Assembly (NCBI RefSeq): GCF_000014805.1
Contig: NC_008570.1
Location: forward strand, 2,609,001-2,673,000
Length of the DNA: 64,000 nt
Source: Aeromonas hydrophila subsp. hydrophila ATCC 7966
GTDB lineage: Bacteria; Pseudomonadota; Gammaproteobacteria; Enterobacterales; Aeromonadaceae
Direction: 5' to 3'
Shown here: positions 17,801 to 26,486 of the stretch, in pieces
How positions within the stretch are numbered: the first letter of the stretch is position 1
Layout of the letters: each line of letters begins with the position of its first letter
Program-made: the position numbers and the translations under genes
The notes under the pieces: model-generated
Database searches by the model: none
What the model was told of the DNA's origin: nothing
Seen by the model: the letters and a program-made list of their open reading frames with translations, nothing else

Positions 17801-19286
17801 CGGTGGGCCAGGCGGCCTCACGCACTGTCTCGGGGGCGATGCTCAAAAGCAGCGCCAGCGCCGCTTCGTGCTCGGCCACCGCCGCCTTGGCCAGCGCCAG
17901 CTGTTGCTCGGCCCCCAGCACCCGGCTGGTGAGACTCTGCTCGGCGGCGCGGAACTGGTGCAGGGTGTCGCTCGCCTGTTCGGCGCCGAGCCCCGGCAGC
18001 TCACACTGCTCGCGGGCAGTCTCCAGCGCCTGCACCGCCTGACGGTACTGGATGGCACGGGTCTGTTGGATATCCAGCGCCTGCTGGTAATCGGCCAGCT
18101 GGGTCTTGAGGCTGTCTACCTCTGCTTGGGCCAGCTCTTTGCGCTCTTCCACCTCCAGCAACTGGCCGTGGATCTCCTCCACGATCGCCTGCTGCTGCTC
18201 CAGCTTGTCGACCAGCTCCGCCAGATCGGCGCGGTACATCTCGATCTTCTTCTGCAAGCTGACGGCGGCCATCACCTTGGCCAGATGCTCGGCGGCAGAC
18301 TCCAGCTCGTCGGTCAGCAATTTCTCGCGGTTGGTGAGCTGCTCCACCTCGTCGGCCAGATAAATGGCGCGCTGTTTCTCCTCGGCCAGTAGGCGACGCT
18401 TGCCTGCCAGCTCCTGGCGGGCCTTGAGGGCCAGCTCGGAGAGGCGATTCTTCTCGGCGGCGTTGCGCACATAGTCGGCCGCCACATAGTGGGTGGTCTC
18501 GGTAATGAGGTTCTTGAACAGATCCCGCTGACCTTGCGTCTCCTTGATCGCCTCCAGGGTGCGGCGGTTCTCGTAGATGGCCGCCTCCATGTCCTGGAAC
18601 GCCTTGCGCACCCCGGAGTTCTCCGGCAGCAGGTATTCGCGCAAGGAGCGGCTGATAGACGAAGAGATGCCGCCGTAGAGGGAGGCTTCGATCAGGCGGT
18701 AGAACTTGCCGCGATCCTTTTGATCACGCAGCTTCTTCGGGGTGATGCCGAACTCGAACATGAAGTTGTGATAGTCGGTCACCGTATTGAACTTGGCGAC
18801 TTTCAGCGCCCCCAGCTCCGCGGCGGCCCCTTTCAGATCGGCGAAGGCACGTACCCGCCCCTTGCCGTCATCGAGCTTCTCCAGCAGCAGATCGGTGGGT
18901 TGCAACTGCTCCGGCACATCTACCAGCGCGAACGGGGTGATGTTGACCTTGTTGTCACGGTTGGCCACCTGCTCGAGGTGAACGCCGACCCAGATCCGTT
19001 GCTCGCGGCTGTTCATTACTTCCAAAAGGGAGTAGCAGTGGCCGCGCTGCAGCTTGCCGTAGAGCCCCTTGTCGCGAGACGCGCTGCTGGAGCCCGCTTC
19101 CGTGGTATTGCGGAAATGGAGCAGCGACTGGTCGGGAATGAGCGCCGCGATAAAGGCCGCCATGGTGGTGGACTTGCCCGCGCCGTTGCCGCCGGACAGG
19201 GTAGTGACCAGCTGGTCGAGATCGAAGGTGCGGGCGAAGAAGCCGTTCCAGTTGACCATGGTCAGGGATTTGAATTTGCCTCTCAC
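14859..19286 (-). CDS. mukB: Chromosome partition protein MukB (SMC-like ATPase)
   Basis: A 1475-residue SMC-like condensin subunit, close to E. coli MukB (1486). The N-terminal head has Walker A LSGGNGAGKSTTMAAF near residue 32. Long coiled coils enclose a central hinge (about residues 640-780). The C-terminal head has the ABC signature GALSTGEAIGTG and Walker B RLLFLDEAARLDG. MukB dimers with MukE and MukF compact and segregate chromosomes and act with topoisomerase IV. Translation starts at a GTG (19286) supported by GGAGG seven bases upstream, 27 bases after mukE. A strong terminator follows. Confidence 0.98.
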   Translation of the reverse strand: MRGKFKSLTMVNWNGFFARTFDLDQLVTTLSGGNGAGKSTTMAAFIAALIPDQSLLHFRNTTEAGSSSASRDKGLYGKLQRGHCYSLLEVMNSREQRIWVGVHLEQVANRDNKVNITPFALVDVPEQLQPTDLLLEKLDDGKGRVRAFADLKGAAAELGALKVAKFNTVTDYHNFMFEFGITPKKLRDQKDRGKFYRLIEASLYGGISSSISRSLREYLLPENSGVRKAFQDMEAAIYENRRTLEAIKETQGQRDLFKNLITETTHYVAADYVRNAAEKNRLSELALKARQELAGKRRLLAEEKQRAIYLADEVEQLTNREKLLTDELESAAEHLAKVMAAVSLQKKIEMYRADLAELVDKLEQQQAIVEEIHGQLLEVEERKELAQAEVDSLKTQLADYQQALDIQQTRAIQYRQAVQALETAREQCELPGLGAEQASDTLHQFRAAEQSLTSRVLGAEQQLALAKAAVAEHEAALALLLSIAPETVREAAWPTAQALLKRHIEDKARIAQGQGLRAALARLEKESESQQALLRLRDELQQASGQLIASQDELEIFLEAQRTRQEELSEQQAEVNQRRASLEHQGTQLGRDISELTKLAPRWLKSFEKLEQLREQSGLPLTTAEELSSGMQSVLDKEREFEQESNRIAAQKQALELQIRNLQLGAGEADPRLARIAEQVGGVLLSDVYDDISIDDAPYYSALYGPARGALVVLDLEGAIERLKKLEDCPEDIYLIQGNPDSFDEDLVEADELGDAVLVRTSKRQVRFSRYPELPLFGRAAREKRIEQLDLEREGLIEGYAKAAFEQQKYHRLYGHFRDFIGQHLDIAFRPDPEAEVQAKQHEQRKLQETIAECDKQLSDAKAAAAQLTRHIQLVQGMLPCAHLFAETDLAARLEAAHADVEALKQAEAFIAKHGKALEKLETMVQVLRQDPQDLAALQAAYDEVSDLLAEQKRRCYALDQLVARLPHFAYQDAQDLLGKASEMSERLKEKLKAAELAARTAGEQHKQIAQRHTEALQLRTALNSSVEAKRQTLTEFEQELAAMGLTLSDDMEEKARAHKKEIEELLIRTRSRRTSAEAQLQVTKREIESLGGRLKLEGKDYYGARKSLVGHKASWSRVVRLARETDVEKRLNKRELAYLDSDELRSMSDKALGALRVAVAHDEALRDALRLSEGNRSTEQKVAFYVQVYRYLKDRIRNDIIRSDDPVEAIEEMEIELARLADELKQRETHLSLSSHEVAAKITNIIRREQNRIRVLNQGLQNIAFGLVRGVRLNVNIREAHTRLLTALADQTAMHNDLFADKELSFSEAMAKLFQRLNPQVEQGDRSYQVMGDVLLDYRNYLELEIEVQRGADGWLRAESGALSTGEAIGTGQAILLMVLISWEEESRRLRGKDIAPCRLLFLDEAARLDGKSIATLFELCERQDMQLLIAAPENISPEKGTTYKLIRKVQGKHEHVHVVGLRGFGFSDDKLIA

Positions 19287-19313
19287 GACTTTGCCTCCAT
19301 CTGGGCCTTGGAT

Positions 19314-20051
19314 TTAACGCTGCAGGTCATCTTCCACCTCCAGTTCAAGCTGCTCTTCATCGAGATCCGCCTCGATATCCTCAAACAGCGAGTCGCTGCT
19401 CGGCATTTCGTCGTCGTGGAAGATGGCCTCGCCCTCCTGGATCATCCGCAGCTGGACGGCGCGCGGATCCTCATCGGAGCGCACGTCGGCGGCAAAGCGG
19501 AACACCGACTCGTTGACTCGGAATTTATCGCTGTTGCCGAGGGCGGTGATCATGCCAAGGCGGCGCAGACGGCGCATGGAGGTACGGATCTTCTCCAAGA
19601 GCTTTTTCTTGTCGAGATCGGTGCCGCCGGAGCGGCTGTTGACCATCCGCAGCAGCTGCTTCTCGTCGGCCAGGCTCAGCACCTCTTCTTGCAGTTCGCC
19701 CATGGCGAACACCCCTTCCGAGGCGAGCCGATCCGGGCTCAGGTAGAGGTAACAGAGTACCTTGCCCACCAGCATGTCGAGCTCGGAGAGGACGGTGGTG
19801 CCGATGTCGGCGCTCGGGCGCGGGCGCAGATAGAAGAAGCCTTCCGGCGCCTTGATCAGTTCAACCTGATAGCGGCCGTAGAAGATCTCCAGCTCCTGGT
19901 GGTACTCCACCAGCGCCGAGTGCTGTTCGAACTCGTCGGCACTGATGTGGCGGCCGGAGCGCAAGGCGGTGTCAATGCGCGGAAACAAGGGGTTGGCAAT
20001 CGCCTCTGCGAGCCGCAGCGGCAAGGGAAACTCAGTATTGATCAATGACAT
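19314..20051 (-). CDS. mukE: Chromosome partition protein MukE
   Basis: A 245-residue MukE, the subunit that binds MukF and modulates MukB ATPase. Hallmarks are [48 protein letters not shown] and [16 protein letters not shown], matching E. coli MukE along its length. The C-terminus is a highly acidic tail ([19 protein letters not shown]). The ATG at 20051 lies inside the end of mukF, a 20-base overlap that indicates translational coupling and fixed stoichiometry. A longer in-frame version would extend deep into mukF and lacks family similarity. Confidence 0.97.
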   Translation of the reverse strand: MSLINTEFPLPLRLAEAIANPLFPRIDTALRSGRHISADEFEQHSALVEYHQELEIFYGRYQVELIKAPEGFFYLRPRPSADIGTTVLSELDMLVGKVLCYLYLSPDRLASEGVFAMGELQEEVLSLADEKQLLRMVNSRSGGTDLDKKKLLEKIRTSMRRLRRLGMITALGNSDKFRVNESVFRFAADVRSDEDPRAVQLRMIQEGEAIFHDDEMPSSDSLFEDIEADLDEEQLELEVEDDLQR

Positions 20052-21351
20052 AGGCCTGAACCTTGGATCCAGCTTGGTTAATGGGTTTCCATGCAGGCTG
20101 ACGATGCAGCTGGTGCTCGCCGCTGGCATGGCCCAGGCGCACGGCCTGGTCGATCAGAAGACGCGCCACGTCGAAATGGGCATGGGCCGGGTAGTCCAGC
20201 AGGTACTCGCGCAGCACATCGGCGAGATCCAGCTGCTGGCCCTGCTCCGGGTAGCGGGCCAGGTAGCGCTCGATGCGCTCGGCCAGCTCCTGGTTGATGT
20301 CCACCATCTCCATGTACTCCATCTCGAGGGGCACCTCGCCGGTCACCTCCTCGTCGTGGATGGCGATGGTCTCGTCGCGCAGCTCCAGCAGACGCGGCTC
20401 TTCGGCCACCCGCAGCAACCAGTTGTGTTGCTCGAAATTGCGGATGGAGTCGCGCAGCCGCTGGCTGAAAGCGCGGTTCTTGTCCATGTCGATGGCGTTG
20501 CGGATGAACTTGTGAACGTGCCTGTCATAGCGGGCCCACAGCTCGATACACTGCTGGCCCCAGCTGGTGATGACATCCAGCCGCCCCTGCAGGGCGTGGG
20601 TCAGCTCCTCGACGTGGAACAGATCGTCACGCCCTTGCGCCGCTTCCTGAATGTTGAGCAGCCCCGCCTGCAGGCGGTGGCCGGCGGCATCCAGGGTATC
20701 TTGTAGTTCGCGCAGGGTCTGGCCGGTCTCGTGCAGCAGTTTTTCGCAGCTGTGGATGGCATCGACCCAGTTCTGGGTCAGCAGGGCCGCGATCTCGTTT
20801 TTGACCTGATTTTGCTGCTCATCCATGGCGCGCTGAGTAAGATCGATGCGCCCCAGGGTCTCTTCCAGCGAGAAGGTGAGCCGTGGCAGCACCTCGGCAT
20901 CCCACTGCTCGCGGGTGTTGGTCTCGAGCGCCGCCTTGCGGGCGGTGTCGAGCTCGGCCGCCAGGTGTTCGAGCAGGATGGAGAGCTTGATGGAGTCAAC
21001 CTGGCGCTGATCCATGAAGAAATCGACGATGCTCATGCCAAGGCGCGACAGGCGATAGAGGCTCTCCCCCGCCACCATGTCGGTGTTGAAGCGCGACAGC
21101 AGCTGCTGACGAATGAGATCGTTGATGGCGTTGTTGGCACGACCGGTGAGGGTCTCGTCCATCTGGCCGAAGGCGTTGCTGACGTAGCCAAAGGCATCGT
21201 GCAGCGCCGCTTCAGACAGATCCGATTCATCTTCGGACAGCGTCTTGATTGCAATCAGAAAGGCCAGCCGATCGGTGGGCAGGCTCAGCGCCAACCCCTC
21301 CTGCCTGACCCATCCCACCATTTCGGGCAGGGTACGGGATGTACTCATCAT
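20032..21351 (-). CDS. mukF: Chromosome partition protein MukF (kleisin)
   Basis: A 439-residue kleisin of the MukBEF complex (E. coli 440). It shows the N-terminal winged-helix dimerisation domain ([18 protein letters not shown]), the middle helical part ([20 protein letters not shown]), [11 protein letters not shown] and [20 protein letters not shown], and the C-terminal winged helix ([16 protein letters not shown]). The start is the ATG pair at 21351/21348, ahead of [12 protein letters not shown]. It is the first muk gene, 77 bases downstream of cmoM, giving the order cmoM-mukF-mukE-mukB as in E. coli. Confidence 0.97.
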   Translation of the reverse strand: MMSTSRTLPEMVGWVRQEGLALSLPTDRLAFLIAIKTLSEDESDLSEAALHDAFGYVSNAFGQMDETLTGRANNAINDLIRQQLLSRFNTDMVAGESLYRLSRLGMSIVDFFMDQRQVDSIKLSILLEHLAAELDTARKAALETNTREQWDAEVLPRLTFSLEETLGRIDLTQRAMDEQQNQVKNEIAALLTQNWVDAIHSCEKLLHETGQTLRELQDTLDAAGHRLQAGLLNIQEAAQGRDDLFHVEELTHALQGRLDVITSWGQQCIELWARYDRHVHKFIRNAIDMDKNRAFSQRLRDSIRNFEQHNWLLRVAEEPRLLELRDETIAIHDEEVTGEVPLEMEYMEMVDINQELAERIERYLARYPEQGQQLDLADVLREYLLDYPAHAHFDVARLLIDQAVRLGHASGEHQLHRQPAWKPINQAGSKVQAYVIDQY

Positions 21352-21428
21352 GATGTTGTCATCTCGTTGTTGTATTGGGCGCAAAGCCTTGCGCGCGGCT
21401 ACATCCGGTAGCATCAAAAAAGGTGGCC

Positions 21429-22205
21429 TCAACCGGTGGTTTTTTGCGCCATCACGTGGATATAGCGCCCCAGGGAGATAAACGGCTCCTGCCGGCAATA
21501 TTGCAGCTCCATGGCCAGCAGATCCTCGAACTTTTCCCGCTGATCCTGCTTGTGGCGCATGTAGTCGTGGATCACCCGCACCCCGGTCTTGCCGATGATC
21601 TTGAGCCCGCCCCGGCCAATCCAGTCGTAGACCTGCTCCGGCAGCTGGGGATTGGTGGGGGTCAGCGCAGTCTGGCGCTTCTTGTTGAGCCCCTGGCGCA
21701 CATAGTCAAAATTGCCCACCACCAGGCTCTGGAACAGCAGACCGTGACGGTTGTAAAAAAGCAGCGACAGTATGCCCCCGGCATTGACGAAAGGGAACAG
21801 ACCGAGCAAGGTCTGGCGCGGCTCGGCGAGCCACTCCAGCACCGCGTGACAGAGCACCAGATCGAAGGTGCCGGTCACGTGTGCTTTAAGATCCTGAATG
21901 GGGCAATGGATGAGACGAATTCTGTCTTCCAGCCCCTTCTCGGCGATCTGGCTGCGGGCCAATGCCAGCATTTCCGCCGACAGATCGCACAGCTCCACCT
22001 GATGGCCCATGGCCGCCAGCTTCTGGGCGAAATAGCCAAAGCCGCCCCCCGCATCCAGGATGCGCAGCGGCCGGTTGCCAAGGCGGGCCAGGCAGGCTTC
22101 GATGTCGCTCCACACCACTGTGGTGCGGATGCGCCCCTTGGTGGAGTCATAAATGTTGCGAGCGAACTTGTCGGCGCGCCCGTCAAAACTCTGATCTTGC
22201 TTCAA
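21429..22205 (-). CDS. cmoM: tRNA 5-carboxymethoxyuridine methyltransferase CmoM (SmtA)
   Basis: A 258-residue SAM-dependent methyltransferase with motif I ILDAGGGFGYFAQKL near residue 50 and the post-I acidic segment VELCDLSAEM. Its position directly before mukFEB matches E. coli smtA, now cmoM, which methylates cmo5U34 to mcmo5U in wobble uridines of several tRNAs. The start MKQDQSFDGRADKFARNIYDS agrees with the family. It is the first gene of the muk operon; elyC is divergent. Confidence 0.94.
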   Translation of the reverse strand: MKQDQSFDGRADKFARNIYDSTKGRIRTTVVWSDIEACLARLGNRPLRILDAGGGFGYFAQKLAAMGHQVELCDLSAEMLALARSQIAEKGLEDRIRLIHCPIQDLKAHVTGTFDLVLCHAVLEWLAEPRQTLLGLFPFVNAGGILSLLFYNRHGLLFQSLVVGNFDYVRQGLNKKRQTALTPTNPQLPEQVYDWIGRGGLKIIGKTGVRVIHDYMRHKQDQREKFEDLLAMELQYCRQEPFISLGRYIHVMAQKTTG

Positions 22206-22366
22206 GACGAACTCAACTCTGTGGCCACGGGAAACGGGCCTGACGAAAAAGAGGGTATTCTGTCACATCCCGAATTTGCTGAAAACTCAAGGCGCAGCTC
22301 CCTCCCCCAGGTGATGGAAAAAACATCGTTTGGCGCCCATTTTGCACCCGTTTCGCGCTTTTCGGG

Positions 22367-22391
22367 GTTGTGCAGGCAGGCACTGCACAAC
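22367..22391. repeat. 9-bp inverted repeat between cmoM and elyC
   Basis: GTTGTGCAG and CTGCACAAC, perfectly complementary, separated by seven bases. It lies in the shared promoter region of the muk operon and elyC and could be an operator or hairpin. No regulator is identified. Confidence 0.5.
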
Positions 22392-22495
22392 CTGTGCGCC
22401 TTGATGGCGCCATGCTGCCTTGGGAAGAGGCGCCTATACAAGGGCGCCAAAATCCTTAATAATTTTTTAATGCATTGTTATATAAGGAATAACAA

Positions 22496-23275
22496 GTGGA
22501 CGCCCTGTTTGACCTCAAAAAGTGGCTGGGCCAGCTGCTGATGCCGCTCCCCTTCTCCCTCAGCCTGCTGTTGCTGGCGCTCTTGCTGCTCTGGTTCACC
22601 CGTTTCCAGAAGACCGGCAAGCTGCTGGCGACCCTCTCGCTGCTGCTGGTCACCCTGATGGGGATGCGACCGGTGAGCTACGAGCTGGCCCGCGGGCTGG
22701 AGCAGACCTTTCCCCCCTTCGAAGTGAGCCAGCATCCCGACATCGAGGCCATCGTGGTGCTCGGCAACGGCCATGTCAGCGACCCGGCGGTGCCCGAGCG
22801 ATCCTGGCAGAACAATATTGCGCTGGCCCGCACCCTCGAGGGGGTACGGCTGGCCCAGGCTTATCCGCAGGCGGAGCTCATCTTCTCCGGTTATGTGTCC
22901 GGGGATCCCCTGTCGAACGCCGAGGTCAACGCCCGCATGGCGGTGAGTCTCGGCATTCCCCGCTCGCGGATGACGTTGTTTGAAAACAACAAAGACACCC
23001 ACGACGAGGCGGTCAGCATCAGCCGGCATCTCAAGGGCAAGCGGGTGGCGCTGGTGAGCTCGGCAACCCATCTGCCGCGGGCCATGGCGCTCTATCAGGG
23101 TCAGGGACTGAACGCCGTGCCCGCCCCCACCAACTACACCGCCAAGCAGAGTCAGGTGGCCCAGCCCCTCTACAGCTACCTGCCAAAAGGGCGCTATCTG
23201 ATGTATTCCGAGGCTGCCATTCACGAATGGATTGGGGTATGGTGGGCCCGTTTGCGGGGGCAGGTTAACGATTGA
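22496..23275 (+). CDS. elyC: Envelope biogenesis protein ElyC (DUF218)
   Basis: A 259-residue inner-membrane protein. Two hydrophobic segments near the N-terminus (LPFSLSLLLLALLLLWF and LLATLSLLLVTLMG) are followed by a periplasmic DUF218 domain (IEAIVVLGNGHVSD, AELIFSGYVSGDPLSNAEV, LVSSATHLPRAMALY). E. coli ElyC (YcbC) lies next to cmoM and is needed for peptidoglycan assembly at low temperature and for lipid-carrier use. Here it is divergent from cmoM. The start is a GTG at 22496 behind ATAAGGAATAACAA. Confidence 0.93.
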   Translation: MDALFDLKKWLGQLLMPLPFSLSLLLLALLLLWFTRFQKTGKLLATLSLLLVTLMGMRPVSYELARGLEQTFPPFEVSQHPDIEAIVVLGNGHVSDPAVPERSWQNNIALARTLEGVRLAQAYPQAELIFSGYVSGDPLSNAEVNARMAVSLGIPRSRMTLFENNKDTHDEAVSISRHLKGKRVALVSSATHLPRAMALYQGQGLNAVPAPTNYTAKQSQVAQPLYSYLPKGRYLMYSEAAIHEWIGVWWARLRGQVND

Positions 23276-23348
23276 GCAATCGAGCCTTTCATTCCTGATT
23301 TGGATCAGGAAAGCGAAAAAAAATTACGTCATTTGCCGCCGGGTCAGC

Positions 23349-23377
23349 TATCTTGGGCTCGGTTCAATTCATATAAT
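23349..23377 (+). promoter_or_regulatory. Candidate promoter of tpiA
   Basis: A perfect TATAAT at 23372-23377 with a weak -35 (TATCTT) 17 bases upstream. Predicted transcription start is about 25 bases before the tpiA ribosome binding site. Confidence 0.45.
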
Positions 23378-23410
23378 GTCGCGCAATCAAATGCCTAGGA
23401 GATATACAAG

Positions 23411-24166
23411 ATGAGACAGCACCTGGTAATGGGTAACTGGAAACTGAACGGCACCAAAGCTTCTGTCGAAGCTCTGATCAAAGGACTGACCCCGGCTGCT
23501 GCCGCTCATCCTTCTGTGCAAGTCGCCGTCTGCCCGCCGGTTATCTTTTTGGGTCTGGTTGAGCAACTGACCGCCGGCAGCAAGATTGCCTACGGTGCCC
23601 AGAACGCCGACGTTCACGAGTCCGGCGCCTTCACCGGCGAGAACGCTCCGTCCATGCTCAAAGCCTTCGGTTGCACCTACTCCCTGGTCGGCCACAGCGA
23701 GCGTCGTACCCTGCACGCAGAGACCGACGACGTGGTTGCTGCCAAGTACGAAGCCATCCAGAAAGGCGGCCTGATCCCCGTGCTGTGCATCGGTGAGACT
23801 CTGGCTCAGTTCGAAGCCGGCACCACCAACTCCGTGGTCGAAACCCAGCTCAAAGCCGTGATCGACCGTTGCGGTATCGCCTCCTTCGAGAACGCCGTCG
23901 TGGCTTACGAGCCGGTATGGGCCATCGGTACCGGCAAGACTGCCACTCCGGAAATCGCTCAGGCCGTTCACGCTCACATCCGTCAGTACCTGGCCGGCTT
24001 CGACGCCGCCGTGGCTGCCAAGGTACAGATCCTGTACGGTGGTTCCGTCACCGGTGCTACCGCTGCCGACCTGTTCGGTCAGCCGGACATCGACGGTGGC
24101 CTGGTGGGTGGTGCGTCTCTGAAAGTGGACGACTTCTCCCAGATCATCGCTGGCGCGGCCAAGTAA
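23411..24166 (+). CDS. tpiA: Triosephosphate isomerase
   Basis: A 251-residue glycolytic TIM barrel that interconverts dihydroxyacetone phosphate and glyceraldehyde 3-phosphate. Catalytic lysine in GNWKLNG (Lys11), histidine in LVGHSERR, glutamate in VAYEPVWAIGTG (whose end is the mobile lid), and phosphate-binding YGGSVTG are all present. GGAG lies upstream of the ATG. Codon use is strongly biased, as expected for a highly expressed gene. It is followed by two hairpins and then pfkA. Confidence 0.99.
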   Translation: MRQHLVMGNWKLNGTKASVEALIKGLTPAAAAHPSVQVAVCPPVIFLGLVEQLTAGSKIAYGAQNADVHESGAFTGENAPSMLKAFGCTYSLVGHSERRTLHAETDDVVAAKYEAIQKGGLIPVLCIGETLAQFEAGTTNSVVETQLKAVIDRCGIASFENAVVAYEPVWAIGTGKTATPEIAQAVHAHIRQYLAGFDAAVAAKVQILYGGSVTGATAADLFGQPDIDGGLVGGASLKVDDFSQIIAGAAK

Positions 24167-24177
24167 TCGGCTGCCAT

Positions 24178-24199
24178 GGAGGGGGCGCTTGCCCCCTCC
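24178..24199 (+). terminator. Strong GC hairpin after tpiA
   Basis: GGAGGGGGC and GCCCCCTCC form a 9-bp stem with a four-base loop, starting 12 bases after the tpiA stop. There is no run of T, so it may stabilise the 3' end or attenuate rather than terminate fully. Confidence 0.55.
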
Positions 24200-24202
24200 T
24201 GC

Positions 24203-24251
24203 ATATCGCTTTTCCTATGGCAGCCGCCGCATCCCATAGGAAAGCCGATAT
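24203..24251. repeat. Long imperfect inverted repeat between tpiA and pfkA
   Basis: An 18-base arm (24203-24220, ending TTTTCCTATGG) is complementary to 24234-24251 (CCATAGGAAAG...) except for one base shifted near the base of the stem. The 13-base loop is GC-rich. A TATAGT at 24249-24254 overlaps the right end. It may be a pfkA leader element, a processing site or a decayed miniature mobile repeat. Confidence 0.75.
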
Positions 24252-24313
24252 AGTAAAAGTGGCTTGTCTCATTCAACCATTTCGTATTCGACAACTCAGA
24301 TCCAGAGGCACTC

Positions 24314-25285
24314 ATGACCAAACAAATCAAACGTATTGGTGTTTTGACCAGTGGTGGTGACGCACCGGGTATGAACGCAGCCATCCGCGCCGTGGTGCGC
24401 GCCGGTCTGCATCATGGCCTGGAAGTCTACGGCATCTATGATGGCTACCTCGGTCTGCACCAGGACCGTATCGTCAAGCTGGAGCGTCACAGCGTCTCCG
24501 ACGTGGTCAACCGTGGTGGTACCTTCCTTGGCTCCGCCCGTTTCCCCGCCTTCAAAGATCCGAAAGTGCGCGCCGAAGCGATCGAAAATCTGAAAAAGCA
24601 CGGCATCGACGCCCTGGTGGTGATCGGTGGTGACGGTTCCTACATGGGTGCCAAGAAGCTGACCGAAGAGGGTTTCCCCTGCATCGGCCTGCCGGGCACC
24701 ATCGACAACGACATCGCCGGTACCGACTTCACCATCGGCTTTGATACCGCGCTGAACGTGGTGGTAGACGCCATCGACCGTCTGCGCGATACCTGCAGCT
24801 CCCACCACCGCATCTCCGTGGTCGAGATCATGGGCCGTCACTGCGGCGATCTGGCCATGTCCGCCGCCGTTGCTGGCGGTGCCGAGTACGTGATCGTGCC
24901 GGAAGTGGCGTTCGACAAGGACAAGCTGCTGCAACAGATCAAGGAAGGCGAAGCCAAGGGCAAGAAGCACGCCATCATCACCATCTGTGAGCACGTCACC
25001 GACGTGAACGCCCTGGCCAAGGACATCGAAGCCCTGACCGGCCGCGAAACCCGTGCCACCATCCTGGGCCACATCCAGCGTGGCGGAACCCCCACCGCGC
25101 GTGACCGCATCATGTCCAGCCGTATGGGCGCCTACGCCGTCGAGCAGCTGCTGGCCGGTCACGGTGGCCGCTGTGTCGGCATCCAGCGCAACGAGATGGT
25201 GCACCACGACATCATCGACTGCATCGAGAACCTCAAGCGCCCGTTCGATCAGGAGCTCTACGATCTCTCCACCACCCTGTTCTAA
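24314..25285 (+). CDS. pfkA: ATP-dependent 6-phosphofructokinase
   Basis: A 323-residue PfkA that phosphorylates fructose 6-phosphate. ATP-site [14 protein letters not shown] and [12 protein letters not shown], catalytic [20 protein letters not shown] and [14 protein letters not shown] (allosteric and substrate residues) are all intact; the length matches E. coli PfkA (320). The Gly at the ATP site (GGDGS) indicates the ATP rather than pyrophosphate form. It follows tpiA in the same direction, with a 147-base gap that contains hairpins. A good terminator follows. Confidence 0.99.
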   Translation: MTKQIKRIGVLTSGGDAPGMNAAIRAVVRAGLHHGLEVYGIYDGYLGLHQDRIVKLERHSVSDVVNRGGTFLGSARFPAFKDPKVRAEAIENLKKHGIDALVVIGGDGSYMGAKKLTEEGFPCIGLPGTIDNDIAGTDFTIGFDTALNVVVDAIDRLRDTCSSHHRISVVEIMGRHCGDLAMSAAVAGGAEYVIVPEVAFDKDKLLQQIKEGEAKGKKHAIITICEHVTDVNALAKDIEALTGRETRATILGHIQRGGTPTARDRIMSSRMGAYAVEQLLAGHGGRCVGIQRNEMVHHDIIDCIENLKRPFDQELYDLSTTLF

Positions 25286-25310
25286 GCCCCGCTTTCAGGT
25301 TGCTGTGACA

Positions 25311-25337
25311 AAAGCCCTCCACTGGAGGGCTTTTTTA
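25311..25337 (+). terminator. Rho-independent terminator of pfkA
   Basis: AAGCCCTCC-ACT-GGAGGGCTTTTTT, 26 bases after the stop codon. Confidence 0.93.
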
Positions 25338-26062
25338 TTGAGCCCTGCTCGCCACGCCCGGGGCCATGACACCACCTCGTTGCAACCATCCCTGCGCTCC
25401 TCGCAGTACTTCCTCTGTTTATCGCCTGCCCGCCCCCTTCTTCGGGCCACTTGACCCGTTAACCGGCTCAACCGACATTACTTCGGTTAAGGGCTGAAAC
25501 AACGCGGTACACGGCCCTCTGCAGTCCGGCTTCTGCCGAGAACAGCACCACCTCTCTGCACACTCTTCTTGTCCTGCACCTTGGCGTTGCCGCCAGCAGG
25601 CGTCCCATCGGGCCGCCAATATGCCGAAAAAAGGTCCGAACAGAGACGAAAAGTGGGCCGACAGAGCACCATCAGCAGAGGGGATTTTGCAAAAAGACGG
25701 GAAGAGACATGTCAGAAGGTGGCGTCACGACAGGGAAAAACCGCTCGACTGCGACAAAAACATGTTGGAGACGGAAAATGGCGCTGAGAGCAGCCCAAAC
25801 CATGGCGGGGTCATCACTCCCCCCTAAAAATCGTCTTTTTTTGCCGACATAATTTTAAAAAAACAAAAAAGTCTCATATAAACCCCATCATTAACATCGC
25901 AATGAAATTACTTAATTCATTGTTTTAATTGAAATAACTAAATAGACAACTTCTCTTTACCGCATAGCATGACCATCAAGACGATTAAATGAGCTTAAAA
26001 ATGCAAAAATGAAGCTTTCGATGCGCACTAGACATATTCAAGCCAATAAATGCAATCTACTA
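25338..26062. other. Long intergenic region, GC-rich then strongly AT-rich
   Basis: About 725 bases without a supportable gene. Bases 25338-25820 have ordinary composition and only unconvincing open frames. From about 25830 to 26100 the composition drops sharply to AT-rich, with runs of A and T and a 7-bp inverted repeat CAATGAA...TTCATTG (25900-25922). A pair TTAACCG...CGGTTAA occurs at about 25459-25490. This could be regulatory DNA, an unannotated small RNA or foreign DNA; nothing decides between them. Confidence 0.6.
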
Positions 26063-26090
26063 TTGTTTTACCGCACAATTGTGGTATCTT
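26063..26090 (+). promoter_or_regulatory. Candidate promoter of the 27-residue microprotein gene
   Basis: TTGTTT at 26063-26068 and TATCTT at 26085-26090 with 16 bases between, placed about 35 bases before the ATG at 26126. Confidence 0.5.
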
Positions 26091-26125
26091 GGTTCCATCA
26101 ACAGTCAGCCAAGGGAGACAAAAAT

Positions 26126-26209
26126 ATGAAAGAGTTTGTGGTTACTGCAGTTTTTACTGTGTTTTTCACTCTGGTTGCCGTCTCTCTGCCGTCACTGTCA
26201 CAGCTTTGA
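26126..26209 (+). CDS. 27-residue single-pass membrane microprotein
   Basis: ATG at 26126 follows AAGGGAGACAAAAAT, a good ribosome binding site, and the frame ends TGA at 26209. The product MKEFVVTAVFTVFFTLVAVS plus LPSLSQL is one transmembrane helix with a short charged N-terminus, and no cleavable signal motif. A promoter-like pair lies at the right distance upstream. Such small membrane proteins often modulate larger membrane complexes or respond to stress, but no function can be assigned here. It is isolated, with AT-rich DNA before it and hairpins after it. Confidence 0.65.
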   Translation: MKEFVVTAVFTVFFTLVAVSLPSLSQL

Positions 26210-26379
26210 AGCGGTTAGTTGCCCACCCAATGATCCTGATGGGCAACGACAGGCATCGCCACGCTGGTTAATTCACCGCTTAATGTCATTTTTTGGTGGT
26301 TCATCGAAAACAGCGACCAATACGGCCATTAGTACGACCAAGCGAACATAATTACAGCTGCCTGTCAGAGGTAGCCTGT

Positions 26380-26410
26380 CAACAGGGGGAGCCAGTGGCT
26401 CCCCCTGTTG
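26380..26410. terminator. Long hairpin before the amidohydrolase gene
   Basis: CAACAGGGGGAGCCA pairs with TGGCTCCCCCTGTTG around one central base, so the innermost pairs must open. There is no strong T tract. A weaker 8-bp hairpin GTTGCCCA/TGGGCAAC lies at 26218-26247. Either could end the microprotein transcript. Confidence 0.5.
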
Positions 26411-26486
26411 CATTTGCGTCTGCGGGATTTACTCTTGCCCCCCTGCCCGTCACAATGTCCGCTGGATTCGCCATGCAGGAATTACC

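Noticed and set aside
15951..18392. An 813-residue plus-strand open frame opposite mukB
   Set aside because: Antisense shadow of a GC-rich, intact mukB; composition is Leu/Gly/Arg-rich without domains.
25419..25827. Short overlapping open frames on both strands after pfkA
   Set aside because: No ribosome binding sites, no recognisable motifs, and frames overlap on both strands without preference.
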